NCBI GenBank assembly: GCA_964563335.1 | Contig: CAZLWL010000040.1 | Location: 1-20,661 of the forward strand | Direction of reading: 5' to 3' | Origin: QNBT01 sp964563335 | GTDB lineage: Bacteria; Planctomycetota; Phycisphaerae; Sedimentisphaerales; Anaerohalosphaeraceae | Length of the DNA stretch: 20,661 nucleotides | Part shown: positions 1-7,668 of the stretch, piece after piece | Numbering within the stretch: the first letter of the stretch is position 1 | Layout of the letters: each line of letters opens with the position of its first letter | Made by a program: the position numbers and the translations under genes | The notes under the pieces: model-generated | Database searches by the model: none | Told to the model about the DNA's origin: nothing | Seen by the model: only the letters and a program-made list of their open reading frames with translations

Positions 1-158
1 ACGTCCTATAATATATGTTATGTTACATTCGGCAAAAATGGCCAAAATGGTCCAATAGGCTTTCCAGAACGGTTTATTGGCGTTTTTGGGCCAAAAGGCG
101 GAAAATAGCCATGTTCAGATGACGCTGGTTTGAGAATTTGCTGTCGTTTGGATGGCGT

Positions 159-1769
159 CTATAGATAGCGGGCATCTATGGTGTTGTGAGCGGTTTCGGT
201 GAGTCTGTCCCAGGTTGAGCTTGCTCTATCCACAAGTCCGAGGTTCTCAAGTACAACGCGAACGTTTACGATTGCGTCAGGCTGGGTGAAGTTGTTCTTC
301 ATGGTGTTTTCCAGCTTGCAAAGAGCGCGGGCGAATCTGCGGCTGTCGCAATAGAGAATTGCGGTGCGATAATGCAGTTCAAGTGTGCTCGGCTCAATTG
401 GGTCAGGAGCGGTTAGTCTGGATATTGCGAGGTCGTTGTTGCCGGACTCATAGAGACATAACGCCAATTTGCTGCGCGAGCGGTGATGCGTTGGATTTAT
501 TTCGAGAGCGGTTTCGAAGGATTTGATTGCAGCGTTGCTGTCGCCGGCAACCATCATCAAAATACCGTACTTGTAGTGGATGTCAGCGCTTGCGGGCGTG
601 GTGCCCATCTGTGCCTCGTGAGCCTTAATCACCTGCACGATCAAGGCCTTTGAGATTTCCTGGGAATATTCCGGGTTTGGCTTTCGATTGAGTGTTACCT
701 GAAGATTTAACGTTGCGGTCTCCGAAAACAGCAATGTACTGTTTTGCTGTATCGCCGCGGTCAACGACAACGTGCGATAAGATTCGTCCTTCTGGCCGGC
801 CAGGTGCTGTGCCAGTGCGAGGCCTATGTATGCATCCACTATCTCGTCGTTGATTTCCACCGCCCTGTTGAATTGCTCGGCCGCTAATGAAACACGCCCG
901 AACCGCAGATAATGCGTTCCCAGCTTTATGGTGGCCTCGAGGTAATTCGGCTGGCTTTGAAGGGCGCTTTCGTAATGTGCGATCGCTTCGGCGGGCCTGC
1001 CCTCACGGCTCAATATATCGGCCAGCCTAACATGGAGATCCGGCATCTGTCCGACCTGTTCCATCAGCCACTCGGTCCGTTCGATTGCGTGGGCGAACTG
1101 GCCCGTTTCAATCAGCCCCTCAATTTCCTTCGCCTCGCTCTCGTCATGAAAATTGTCCGGATGCGACACAATCGCCGTATTGAACGTAGCAATCGAGTTT
1201 TCATACTGCCGGTCCGCTATATACAGATACCCCAAAAGCACCAGCGACGATATGTCCTCCGGATGCTCGGTCGTTAACAGCTCATATTCCGTTATGGTTT
1301 TATCGAGCCTTCCGTTCTTGAAATATATGGCGGCCATGCGCTGCCTGGGCAGTTGGAGATGGCTCTTGAACTTTATGCAATCCTGGTAAAACTCCATCGC
1401 CTCGGCATCCTGGCCAAGTCGCTCACGGCAATACCCAAGCGTATAAAGTGCCATCGTATTGCTGGGCTGACGCAGATATACCGATTGTGCCTGTTCAATT
1501 GCTTCGTGTATATCGTTTCGGTGCAGACATATTGCCGCTGCAGCCATTCGGCCACGGGCACATTCGGGATTTTCGAAAAGGTAGAACTGCAGTTTCTCAT
1601 TGGCCTTGTCCAGCTCCATATTGCCTAACAGTTCGACAGTTTCGTCCAAATCACTATATCTTCCATCCTCCCCGGCCGGCGCCGCTTTCACTGCGTTGAG
1701 CCAATGCCATATCAAATCAGCCGTGTTGACCGTTATCGCCTTGCCAAATATCTCTAAAAGCTTGCTCAT
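159..1769 (-). CDS. TPR-repeat protein
   Basis: This is a 536-residue protein made almost entirely of tetratricopeptide repeats. About nine to ten 34-residue units are visible, with the usual small/large alternation and Pro near the unit ends (for example around residues 70-110, 145-205, 245-320 and 395-455). No signal peptide or membrane segment is seen, so it is probably a cytoplasmic or peripheral scaffold that binds other proteins. The ATG at 1769 is preceded on the minus strand by a purine-rich AGGAAGGGAA, which supports this start. It is transcribed divergently from the glycosyltransferase at 2181. TPR arrays do not reveal the partner, so the specific role is unknown. The family call is firm; the function is not. 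Confidence 0.9.
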   Translation of the reverse strand: MSKLLEIFGKAITVNTADLIWHWLNAVKAAPAGEDGRYSDLDETVELLGNMELDKANEKLQFYLFENPECARGRMAAAAICLHRNDIHEAIEQAQSVYLRQPSNTMALYTLGYCRERLGQDAEAMEFYQDCIKFKSHLQLPRQRMAAIYFKNGRLDKTITEYELLTTEHPEDISSLVLLGYLYIADRQYENSIATFNTAIVSHPDNFHDESEAKEIEGLIETGQFAHAIERTEWLMEQVGQMPDLHVRLADILSREGRPAEAIAHYESALQSQPNYLEATIKLGTHYLRFGRVSLAAEQFNRAVEINDEIVDAYIGLALAQHLAGQKDESYRTLSLTAAIQQNSTLLFSETATLNLQVTLNRKPNPEYSQEISKALIVQVIKAHEAQMGTTPASADIHYKYGILMMVAGDSNAAIKSFETALEINPTHHRSRSKLALCLYESGNNDLAISRLTAPDPIEPSTLELHYRTAILYCDSRRFARALCKLENTMKNNFTQPDAIVNVRVVLENLGLVDRASSTWDRLTETAHNTIDARYL

Positions 1770-2180
1770 ATTCCCTTCCTACCCAAAACGGGCCGGATGC
1801 CACCCTATTGTTTCGACACTGAAAATATCGACAATAAAAATCCGCCCCTTTATGCACGTTGGCTGGATTCAAGGCTTCTGCGCGCAATTTCAGCGGCGGT
1901 TTTCGCAGTTGTGATACCTGTAGTGGTTGTTGCGGTTTTACGCGCGTTACACACGTTACAGGCCGCTCATACAGCAGATATGGTTGCCCCCCCTGCCGCC
2001 ACAGACAGCTTTTCTTATGGGACAGTAATCCGACGCCAACATATCACAATCCAACGGGACCCAGCTAATCTGTTTTTCGTTTGACTTGTCGTTACTTGTG
2101 TGTATATTTGGCTTCATGTCACTCTGATCAAACCATCCTCTTCATTGGTAATGTAGAACAGTATTAACAAGACTGACACA
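1770..2180. other. 411-bp intergenic region between divergent genes
   Basis: This gap separates the TPR gene (minus) from the glycosyltransferase (plus). Apart from the candidate promoter at 2081-2108, I see no RNA gene, terminator or repeat. An open frame at 1797-2084 contains a hydrophobic run but has no ribosome binding site and no recognisable family, so it is not called. Confidence 0.5.
2081..2108 (+). promoter_or_regulatory. Candidate sigma-70-type promoter of the glycosyltransferase gene
   Basis: TTGACT (2081-2086) and TATATT (2103-2108) are separated by 16 bp and lie about 70 bp upstream of the start codon at 2181. The -35 box is the same hexamer as in the strong candidate at 19392. 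The spacing is one base shorter than ideal. This is a sequence match only. Confidence 0.45.
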
Positions 2181-3827
2181 ATGAATACAAATCGGCTAAC
2201 TGACAACTGTGGGCTTAGCGTGATGAAAATCAGTTATTGGTCCTGGGGCCTCGTTTTACTTATCGTCGTGATGAGTACGCTGATTCGCATCCGTCTTCTG
2301 GAGGTTCCACTGGACCGTGACACAGGAGAATATGCCTACGCCGCTCAGCTCATGCTAAAGGGTGTTCCTCCGTACGCCCATCTTTACAACATGAAAATGC
2401 CGGGCATTTACGCTGCCTATGCCTTGATTTTTGCTTGTTTGGGTCAGACTCACATCAGTGTTCACCTGGGCCTGGCTGTCGTAAACGCCGCCACCATTTT
2501 CCTGATATTTTTACTGGCGAGGAAATTGCTTGCTCACCGAGCCGCTGTCACGACAGCAGCGACTTTTGCTCTGCTCTCGTTAGGTCAACAGGTCCGTGGC
2601 ACCTTCGCCAAAGCGGAACATTTTGTCATCTTCTTTGCTATCGCCGGAATCCTGCTATTGATCGAATCCGTCGAACGCAAAAAGCGGCTCCGGTTGTTTG
2701 CAGGCGCCGTATTGTTGGGGCTGGCATTCCTTATGAAGCAGCATGGCTTCGCTTTCATTGTTTTCGCGGGACTATACCTGGTCGGCTGTGAACTTCACCG
2801 CCGACCCTTTATGTTCAGGCATTTTCTGACTGACTGTCTTATATTCTTGGCTGGCGTGCTGTTGCCGTTTGCAGCGACCTGTCAGATTCTATGGTGGTGT
2901 GGTGCTTTCGACAAATTCTGGTTCTGGACATTCGACTACGCCACCAAATATGCCACAGCTCTACCGTTATCGACAGGTTGGCAGATCCTGTGGCGAAGGA
3001 TAATCGGTATCGCCTCTTCGGCTGTCGTGCTCTGGCTCGTTGGTAGCGTTGGTTTGGGAGCTTTGATTTGGAACAGAAAGGCCCGCCGGCATACATTGTT
3101 TGTGCTCGGATTTTTGTTTTTCTCGTTCTTAGCTGTTTGTCCGGGTTTTTATTTTCGTCCCCATTATTTCATTCTTTTGTTGCCGGCCGTAGCTCTACTG
3201 GCTGGCATCGGTGCCGATTCGGTCCAACATCTCTTTGAACGGAGTCGGTCGTTCATAGTGAGCAGGGTGATACCGACTTTACTTGCGGTGCTTGCTATCG
3301 GTCATGTTCTCTATCAACAGTGGGATTTCTTGTTTGTTATGAGTCCCACGGCAGCTTCGCGCGCAGCCTTTGATATAAGTCCCTTTCCCGAATCCCTGGA
3401 AATCGCCCGATTCATCAAGGAGCGCTCGGCCCCCACCGACCGGATTGCTGTTCTCGGCTCAGAGCCACAAATTTGCTTTTATTCGGAGAGGAACTCTGCC
3501 ACGGGCTACATATATACTTACCCGTTGATGGAGAAACACAGCTACGCCCGGCAAATGCAAAAAGAAATGATTTCCGAGATTGAGGCTGCATCACCAAAGT
3601 TTTTGATTTTTGTACATATCCCTACTTCCTGGTTGATGGATTCTGATTCCGAGCTGCTTATTTTTGATTGGTTTGAGCAGTATTGCCAAAAGTATTATAT
3701 TAATGTTGGAGTTATTGATATTTATCCCGACCACACCGTATATCGCTGGAATGAAGAAGCCGTTGGCTATGAACCCCGCTCGAAGCACCGGATTTTGGTT
3801 TTCGAACGCAAAGCTTCAACTTATTGA
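2181..3827 (+). CDS. Membrane glycosyltransferase, GT39/ArnT-like (GT-C fold)
   Basis: This 548-residue polytopic membrane protein has an N-terminal hydrophobic helix (about 19-37) followed by a loop with Asp45-Arg-Asp47 and Glu50. That arrangement is the acidic first-loop signature of GT-C enzymes of the PMT/ArnT family, which transfer sugars from polyprenyl-phosphate donors on the outer side of the inner membrane. About ten further hydrophobic segments run to residue 405, and a soluble C-terminal part (about 410-548) follows. The length matches the family. The start is uncertain: neither the ATG at 2181 nor the alternative at 2223 has a clear Shine-Dalgarno sequence. It stands alone, with no other glycan gene in the same operon, so the acceptor cannot be inferred. 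The fold assignment is good; the substrate is unknown. Confidence 0.82.
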   Translation: MNTNRLTDNCGLSVMKISYWSWGLVLLIVVMSTLIRIRLLEVPLDRDTGEYAYAAQLMLKGVPPYAHLYNMKMPGIYAAYALIFACLGQTHISVHLGLAVVNAATIFLIFLLARKLLAHRAAVTTAATFALLSLGQQVRGTFAKAEHFVIFFAIAGILLLIESVERKKRLRLFAGAVLLGLAFLMKQHGFAFIVFAGLYLVGCELHRRPFMFRHFLTDCLIFLAGVLLPFAATCQILWWCGAFDKFWFWTFDYATKYATALPLSTGWQILWRRIIGIASSAVVLWLVGSVGLGALIWNRKARRHTLFVLGFLFFSFLAVCPGFYFRPHYFILLLPAVALLAGIGADSVQHLFERSRSFIVSRVIPTLLAVLAIGHVLYQQWDFLFVMSPTAASRAAFDISPFPESLEIARFIKERSAPTDRIAVLGSEPQICFYSERNSATGYIYTYPLMEKHSYARQMQKEMISEIEAASPKFLIFVHIPTSWLMDSDSELLIFDWFEQYCQKYYINVGVIDIYPDHTVYRWNEEAVGYEPRSKHRILVFERKASTY

Positions 3828-3854
3828 TCTTTGCACCAAATAATTGTTTGAAAG

Positions 3855-3881
3855 CAGTTCTTACCTTCTCTGCGAGAACTG
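3855..3881 (+). terminator. Weak hairpin after the glycosyltransferase
   Basis: CAGTTCT (3855-3861) pairs with AGAACTG (3875-3881) around a 13-nt loop, 27 bp after the stop codon. No T-tract follows, so termination here is only a possibility. Confidence 0.25.
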
Positions 3882-3984
3882 ATTACCCCCCTGCCACCCT
3901 GCTGTTCGTTAGCCTATACGTCAGTGTGCTCGGCTCTTATGCTACTATGCTCTCCTGTTCTATGCCCTAAAAACACCAAATTGT

Positions 3985-4013
3985 TTGTAGTTGAAACGCA
4001 AATTTGATATACT
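3985..4013 (+). promoter_or_regulatory. Candidate promoter of the truncated membrane-protein gene
   Basis: TATACT (4008-4013) is a good -10 box preceded by TTTGA. A weak -35 box, TTGTAG (3985-3990), sits 17 bp upstream. The site lies about 70 bp before the ATG at 4082. If real, the truncated gene is still transcribed. Confidence 0.4.
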
Positions 4014-4081
4014 CAACGTTAGTAATAACAAACAGAATCGCCGTGCGTTATGGCCGGTAAAACAAATTGCGAGGTGTAAAA

Positions 4082-4426
4082 ATGCCATTAACCGGAAAAA
4101 AACGTCACCCCTCAATTCGTCCAAGGCCGAATAAGTTACTTGGCCACAACGAAAAACACCGTTGGTGTATGTGGATACTGCCCATAACGGGATTGTTCGC
4201 CCTGATCTGGTTTTTGATTCGTGTAATTCCGAAACCGTCGCGGGCCACCTACCCGTGTCAACGCGTTGCTTTTCCCTTGGCCTCCGGCTTTGTCATTTGG
4301 CTCGCAGGGGCAATCGGCTCAATTGCCACTATCCGCAAGGCAAAACGCTGCTTTGCTCAGTCGCGTTATATAGTGTGTATAATGCTTGCAATCGCCCACG
4401 TGCCCCATTGTCCACCGGGAAATTGA
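4082..4426 (+). pseudogene. Truncated N-terminus of a DUF362-type planctomycete membrane protein
   Basis: The frame starts at ATG 4082 with a good ribosome binding site (GAGGTG, 5 nt spacing). It encodes a basic N-terminus rich in Lys, Arg and Pro, a membrane helix (about 27-45), a loop with the string PKPSRATYPCQRVA, and a second helix (about 62-80). From memory, this N-terminal module precedes the DUF362 domain in planctomycete proteins, which are several hundred residues long. Here the frame ends after 114 residues. The third hydrophobic segment is cut near 4390, where the sequence changes into the antisense of an unrelated gene fragment, so the last nine or so residues are out-of-context readthrough. 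Alternatively it is a genuine short membrane protein, but the opposing homology makes a truncation more likely. The DUF362 link is recalled, not searched. Confidence 0.55.
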
Positions 4427-4670
4427 GATACTTGCTGTCGATATGAAACTCGCGCATCTTGGCTACATATTTACTCGCTACATCGCTTTGGTAGATATGG
4501 TCAACGCTAATGTGTCCCCAATCGCGGCGGCGGCGGTCCACGATTTGAATCCGGGCGCTTTTGCCCTTTAGCTCCGAGACATCCCAGCTTTCCCAATCTA
4601 ATACATTAATCTCACTCGGACATGTAAATCTATCAGCCCAACCCTTCATTTTGCAAAAGAAATCCGGACC
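4395..4670 (-). pseudogene. Fragment resembling the N-terminal region of a GH32 (levanase/fructosidase-like) protein
   Basis: This minus-strand frame has no proper start; a stop lies just upstream at about 4671. It encodes WESWDVSELKGKSARIQIVD, then a WGHISVDHI segment, then REFHIDSKYLNFPVDNGA. As I recall, this order (a beta-sandwich end with W-D-V-S-x-L-x-G-K and W-G-H-I-x-V-D, then K-Y-L-N-x-P-V-x-N-G-A) occurs ahead of the catalytic domain of planctomycete GH32 proteins. No catalytic domain follows: homology stops at about 4395, where the frame runs into the antisense of the DUF362-type fragment. The two broken genes therefore meet within a few bases. It is likely non-functional debris of a rearrangement. 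The family call is moderate. Confidence 0.5.
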
Positions 4671-4726
4671 TCAAGTGACCACCCATGCTATCCCCCTTCT
4701 CTCCCATCACGCAACATCTTCCTAAT

Positions 4727-5806
4727 CTATTCTGCCTTTTCACAGCCGCAGTGTTCGCAGAAAGGCAGCAGTGAATGACGAATGTCTTCGCATTTACCGC
4801 ACTTCTCATAAAGCCTCGTCCCGCAGGCCGGGCATGTATAAACTTCCTGCTTGCCAACATCCCCCTGTCCCGCCAAGAGCATACTCTTGCCTCTGCCTCC
4901 AGCCGCGTAACGCAGCGGCCCAATGCGAATCGGTTTGCCGCAGATTGGGCACCCATTTTTGTCGTAGGCTTCCTGATATTGCTTTATCAGCCAGTCCTTC
5001 TTCGGTGAAATGAGCCGCTTGAGCAGATAAACCAATAGCTTAAGTACGATGGCAAGGACTATCAGGATTGCTATGTATTTGAAATATTTGGTCGGGAAGT
5101 GTTCGTGAACCACAAACAGAAGCTTAACAAACACCGCAATAAACAGCGCATAAATTATCACACCATACGTTCCACCCCGTTTTTTTATGAACAGCCACGC
5201 TGAGAGCAGGAATATCGGCACCAAAACCGCTAACTTCAACGCCGCAACCTTCAATCGATGCTTCTTTCTCAACTCGTTATATTCTTGGCGAGCCTCGTCC
5301 TCCTGCTCGTCTATTTGTTTGGTGACGGATGCCAAATCCTTTTCAAGTCCCTGCTGCTCTATCGTCAGCTTGCCAATTTCGCTGTTAAAAGCCTGGTACC
5401 GTCTTTGGTTTTCCAAAAACAATGTCTGGCTCTCGGCCAACGTCTGCTGGTTTTCCGCCGAAAAATCGAGCCCTTTTTCAAGATTTTGTTTTTGAATATC
5501 CAACAACTGCCGTACGGTATTCTGCAAATTATCCGTGCTGTCTTTCAGTATGTCCCTCTGTTGGCGCTTGTTCTTTATATCCCCCCGGACTCCGTCTAAT
5601 TGTCCGCTTAGCGATTCCTGTCTTTTAACAAGTGAATCATCCACATAATTCTTAATTATTTCCGTCAAAACAGGTCCACGCAGCGACCCTATATCCTTCG
5701 TCAAAAAACCCAACACCCAAAACAGAAGAACGCCCAAAACAATGCTGAGAAGAACAATAAAAAACCGCTGTGACCACGGCCCCTTCAATTTCTTGTTTGC
5801 ATTCAT
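4727..5806 (-). CDS. Coiled-coil membrane protein with C-terminal double zinc ribbon
   Basis: This 359-residue protein has a TM helix at about 15-36 and then a long charged, Gln/Glu/Lys-rich region (about 55-185) with heptad character, suggesting a coiled coil. Three more TM helices follow at about 188-207, 214-234 and 243-263. The tail carries four CxxC pairs (C286/C289, C325/C328, C336/C339, C350/C353), which fits two zinc ribbons on the cytoplasmic side. The start is supported by GGAGCGG six bases or so before the ATG. It lies 84 bp downstream of the response regulator on the same strand and may share its transcript. I do not recognise a named family. It could sense or transmit an envelope signal, but nothing in the sequence shows this. 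Confidence 0.85.
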   Translation of the reverse strand: MNANKKLKGPWSQRFFIVLLSIVLGVLLFWVLGFLTKDIGSLRGPVLTEIIKNYVDDSLVKRQESLSGQLDGVRGDIKNKRQQRDILKDSTDNLQNTVRQLLDIQKQNLEKGLDFSAENQQTLAESQTLFLENQRRYQAFNSEIGKLTIEQQGLEKDLASVTKQIDEQEDEARQEYNELRKKHRLKVAALKLAVLVPIFLLSAWLFIKKRGGTYGVIIYALFIAVFVKLLFVVHEHFPTKYFKYIAILIVLAIVLKLLVYLLKRLISPKKDWLIKQYQEAYDKNGCPICGKPIRIGPLRYAAGGRGKSMLLAGQGDVGKQEVYTCPACGTRLYEKCGKCEDIRHSLLPFCEHCGCEKAE

Positions 5807-5890
5807 AAATCCGCTCCCTTGTCTTTAGTGTGTGCCTGCAAGACTATGTTCGGGCAAATGTGATTACGTTTCTATTCGAATCTCAGACAG

Positions 5891-6367
5891 TCATTCAGCC
5901 CTTCTTGGCTGAACCTGCGATTCCACTTCGCTTAGGTACGCTAAAGTGCGTTCGAGCTTGTCGGTCAGGTGCTTCAATTTAAGCATCGTCCTGACGCGCG
6001 TAACCAGTTCCCATTTGTTGACCGGCTTGCTTAAAAAGTCGTCCGTCCCGCAGTTGATTGCCCTTTCGATGTCTCCTAATTCGTTTAACGCGGTAACCAT
6101 GATTATTGGAATGTCCGCAGTCTTGGCGTCGTTCTTCAACCTCTTGCACACCTCGAAACCACTCATCTTCGGCATCATCACGTCCAACAGAATCAAATCC
6201 GGCGGTGCCTGCTCTACGATATCAATTGCTTCTGGCCCGCTCGAGGCCGCGACCGTCCTGCAATCGACATCCTCAAGATATGCAAGCAGTAACTCCAGGT
6301 TCTGCTTGTTGTCATCCACAACAAGCACTGCCGCAACCAAATCATCAGCCTTTTGCTCTTTTTTCAT
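5891..6367 (-). CDS. Single-domain response regulator (REC)
   Basis: The protein is a CheY-like receiver domain of about 120 residues plus a short helical tail, with no output domain. The acidic pocket D18-D19, the phospho-acceptor D62 (LILLDVMMPKMSGFE), the switch Thr in MVTAL and the conserved Lys in LSKPVN are all present, so it should be phosphorylated. The tail (about 135-158) has leucine-rich helical character. The start is ambiguous: ATG 6367 has GGGAG 11 nt upstream and begins close to the domain, while ATG 6397 and TTG 6424 are possible longer starts. The histidine kinase encoded divergently at 6859 is the probable partner. With no DNA-binding domain, it probably acts by protein contact. 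Confidence 0.9.
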   Translation of the reverse strand: MKKEQKADDLVAAVLVVDDNKQNLELLLAYLEDVDCRTVAASSGPEAIDIVEQAPPDLILLDVMMPKMSGFEVCKRLKNDAKTADIPIIMVTALNELGDIERAINCGTDDFLSKPVNKWELVTRVRTMLKLKHLTDKLERTLAYLSEVESQVQPRRAE

Positions 6368-6465
6368 CTGCAGACTTTCTCCCAAAGCTTCGCCCATTCT
6401 AAATTGACCACCGGCTACTGTCAAACCACTTCTACTGCCGGTTTCGGCGCAATGCCGCTTGCGAC

Positions 6466-6720
6466 TTAGCCGCCGCTTTCAAGAAAAGCACGTATCTGAG
6501 GCCTGATGTATATCTTTTCAACGTCAACCGTCTCGCGCACCGCCTCAGCACAAACCGCCACCATGTCAGCCGTTGCAGCCTCGGCATCAACAAAAAAGAC
6601 CTGTTTGTCCTTCATTTTACACAGCCCCCCGCCCGCTCCGCCCATCGGCTCGGTACGGATACTCACACCGTTCTGCTCCAAAAGCGTCAAAAGCTCGTCT
6701 AAGACCGCTTCAGATTCCAT
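6466..6720 (-). CDS. Small conserved protein of unknown function next to a two-component system
   Basis: This 84-residue soluble protein has an N-terminal helix (2-16), a beta/Gly-rich segment with MGGAGGGLCKMKDKQVFFVD (about 26-45), a second helix (about 49-64) and a C-terminal part ending near IYIRPQIRAFLESGG. I have seen similar small proteins in planctomycete genomes but know no named domain or function. It lies between the divergent kinase gene and the response regulator, on the regulator's strand and about 100 bp upstream of it, so it may be cotranscribed with the regulator. No clear Shine-Dalgarno precedes the ATG. The coding call is based on composition and a plausible fold; the function is unknown. 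Confidence 0.7.
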   Translation of the reverse strand: MESEAVLDELLTLLEQNGVSIRTEPMGGAGGGLCKMKDKQVFFVDAEAATADMVAVCAEAVRETVDVEKIYIRPQIRAFLESGG

Positions 6721-6764
6721 CGTTCAAGAAAAACCCGCTTGTATGTCGATAAACAGGTAATCGT

Positions 6765-6795
6765 TGCTAACGTCAGCCGTGCCGTAATGTTAGCA
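6765..6795. promoter_or_regulatory. Inverted repeat between divergent genes, candidate operator
   Basis: TGCTAAC (6765-6771) and GTTAGCA (6789-6795) form a perfect 7-bp inverted repeat with a 17-bp centre, in the 138-bp gap between the small conserved gene (minus) and the histidine kinase gene (plus). The half-site centres are 24 bp apart, roughly two helical turns, which would suit a dimeric regulator. It could also be chance or an RNA hairpin. Confidence 0.35.
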
Positions 6796-6858
6796 CGTTG
6801 ACTTTGGCAATACAAACAGTTTCTGGAAGCTTCGTTTTCACAATCAGGGAGTTTTTTA

Positions 6859-7635
6859 TTGGCAGGTATTCTTGAAAAACGCAGCACTTTGCACAGGCAG
6901 TTGGCCGATCAGCAAACCACGAACAATCAGCTCCAATCACAAATTGACCAGTTGCAGGCACTCGCTAATCTCGGCATGATTTCGGCGATGGTTGCCCACG
7001 AAATCAACAATATCCTGACCCCCCTGGGAAATTACGCACAATTGGCAATCCGGAACCCGGACGACGAGTCTTTGATATTCAAAGCCCTCCGCAAGACCGC
7101 CGCCAATTCGAAACGCGCGTCAAAAATTCTCGAAAGCATACTTGCTATGGCTGCCGGCCCGGATCTGGCAAAAGCCGACCACAAACTCAAAGCCCTCCTC
7201 GATGATGTTTTCGCCGCCCTGGCCAGAGACTTCGACAGGGACAATATTAAGGTCAGTGTCCACATACCAGAAGCTCTGACCGTTCGCACCCAGCCGGTCT
7301 GTTTGCAGCAGGTCCTGATGAACCTGATTCTTAATGCCCGCGAGGCAATGTTGCCCAAAAGCGGTAACTTGACAATTTCCGCGACGCAGTTGCACGATTC
7401 CGTCAGGATAGAAGTCACTGACACCGGCTGTGGAATCGAGCCCGCCAACCTTGCCAAAATCTTCCAGCCGTTCTTCACCACAAAAGACAACAAATCAAAA
7501 TCCCAAAGGCCGGGCGCCGGTCTTGGTCTGGCATTCTGCAGGAAAGTAGTTGATGGACACAACGGCGTAATCTCGGTAGAATCAGAACTTGGCTGTGGAA
7601 CAACGTTCAAAATAATACTGCCGAATGATTCATAG
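6859..7635 (+). CDS. Soluble sensor histidine kinase
   Basis: This 258-residue kinase starts at TTG 6859, chosen because AGGGAG (6846-6851) lies 7 nt upstream. A short coiled coil (about 5-36) leads into the dimerisation/phospho-acceptor helix with the H-box MVAHEINNILTPL (His47). The catalytic domain follows with the N-box (QQVLMNLILNAREAM), G1 box (DTGCGIEP), F box (FQPFFTTK) and G2 box (GAGLGLAF). All key residues are intact. There is no membrane helix and no PAS or GAF sensor, so it must receive its signal through the coiled coil or a partner protein. It is divergent from the response regulator, its likely target, and is followed after 33 bp by the first CNNM gene, which suggests cotranscription. 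Confidence 0.92.
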   Translation: MAGILEKRSTLHRQLADQQTTNNQLQSQIDQLQALANLGMISAMVAHEINNILTPLGNYAQLAIRNPDDESLIFKALRKTAANSKRASKILESILAMAAGPDLAKADHKLKALLDDVFAALARDFDRDNIKVSVHIPEALTVRTQPVCLQQVLMNLILNAREAMLPKSGNLTISATQLHDSVRIEVTDTGCGIEPANLAKIFQPFFTTKDNKSKSQRPGAGLGLAFCRKVVDGHNGVISVESELGCGTTFKIILPNDS

Positions 7636-7668
7636 GCCCAAAGCCTCTGCGAACCGGATGTGTGAACG

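Noticed and set aside
1797..2084. 95-codon plus-strand open frame with a hydrophobic stretch (AAVFAVVIPVVVVAVL) in the TPR/glycosyltransferase gap
   Set aside because: There is no ribosome binding site, no recognisable family, and the end of the frame runs into the candidate promoter at 2081. It is probably chance.
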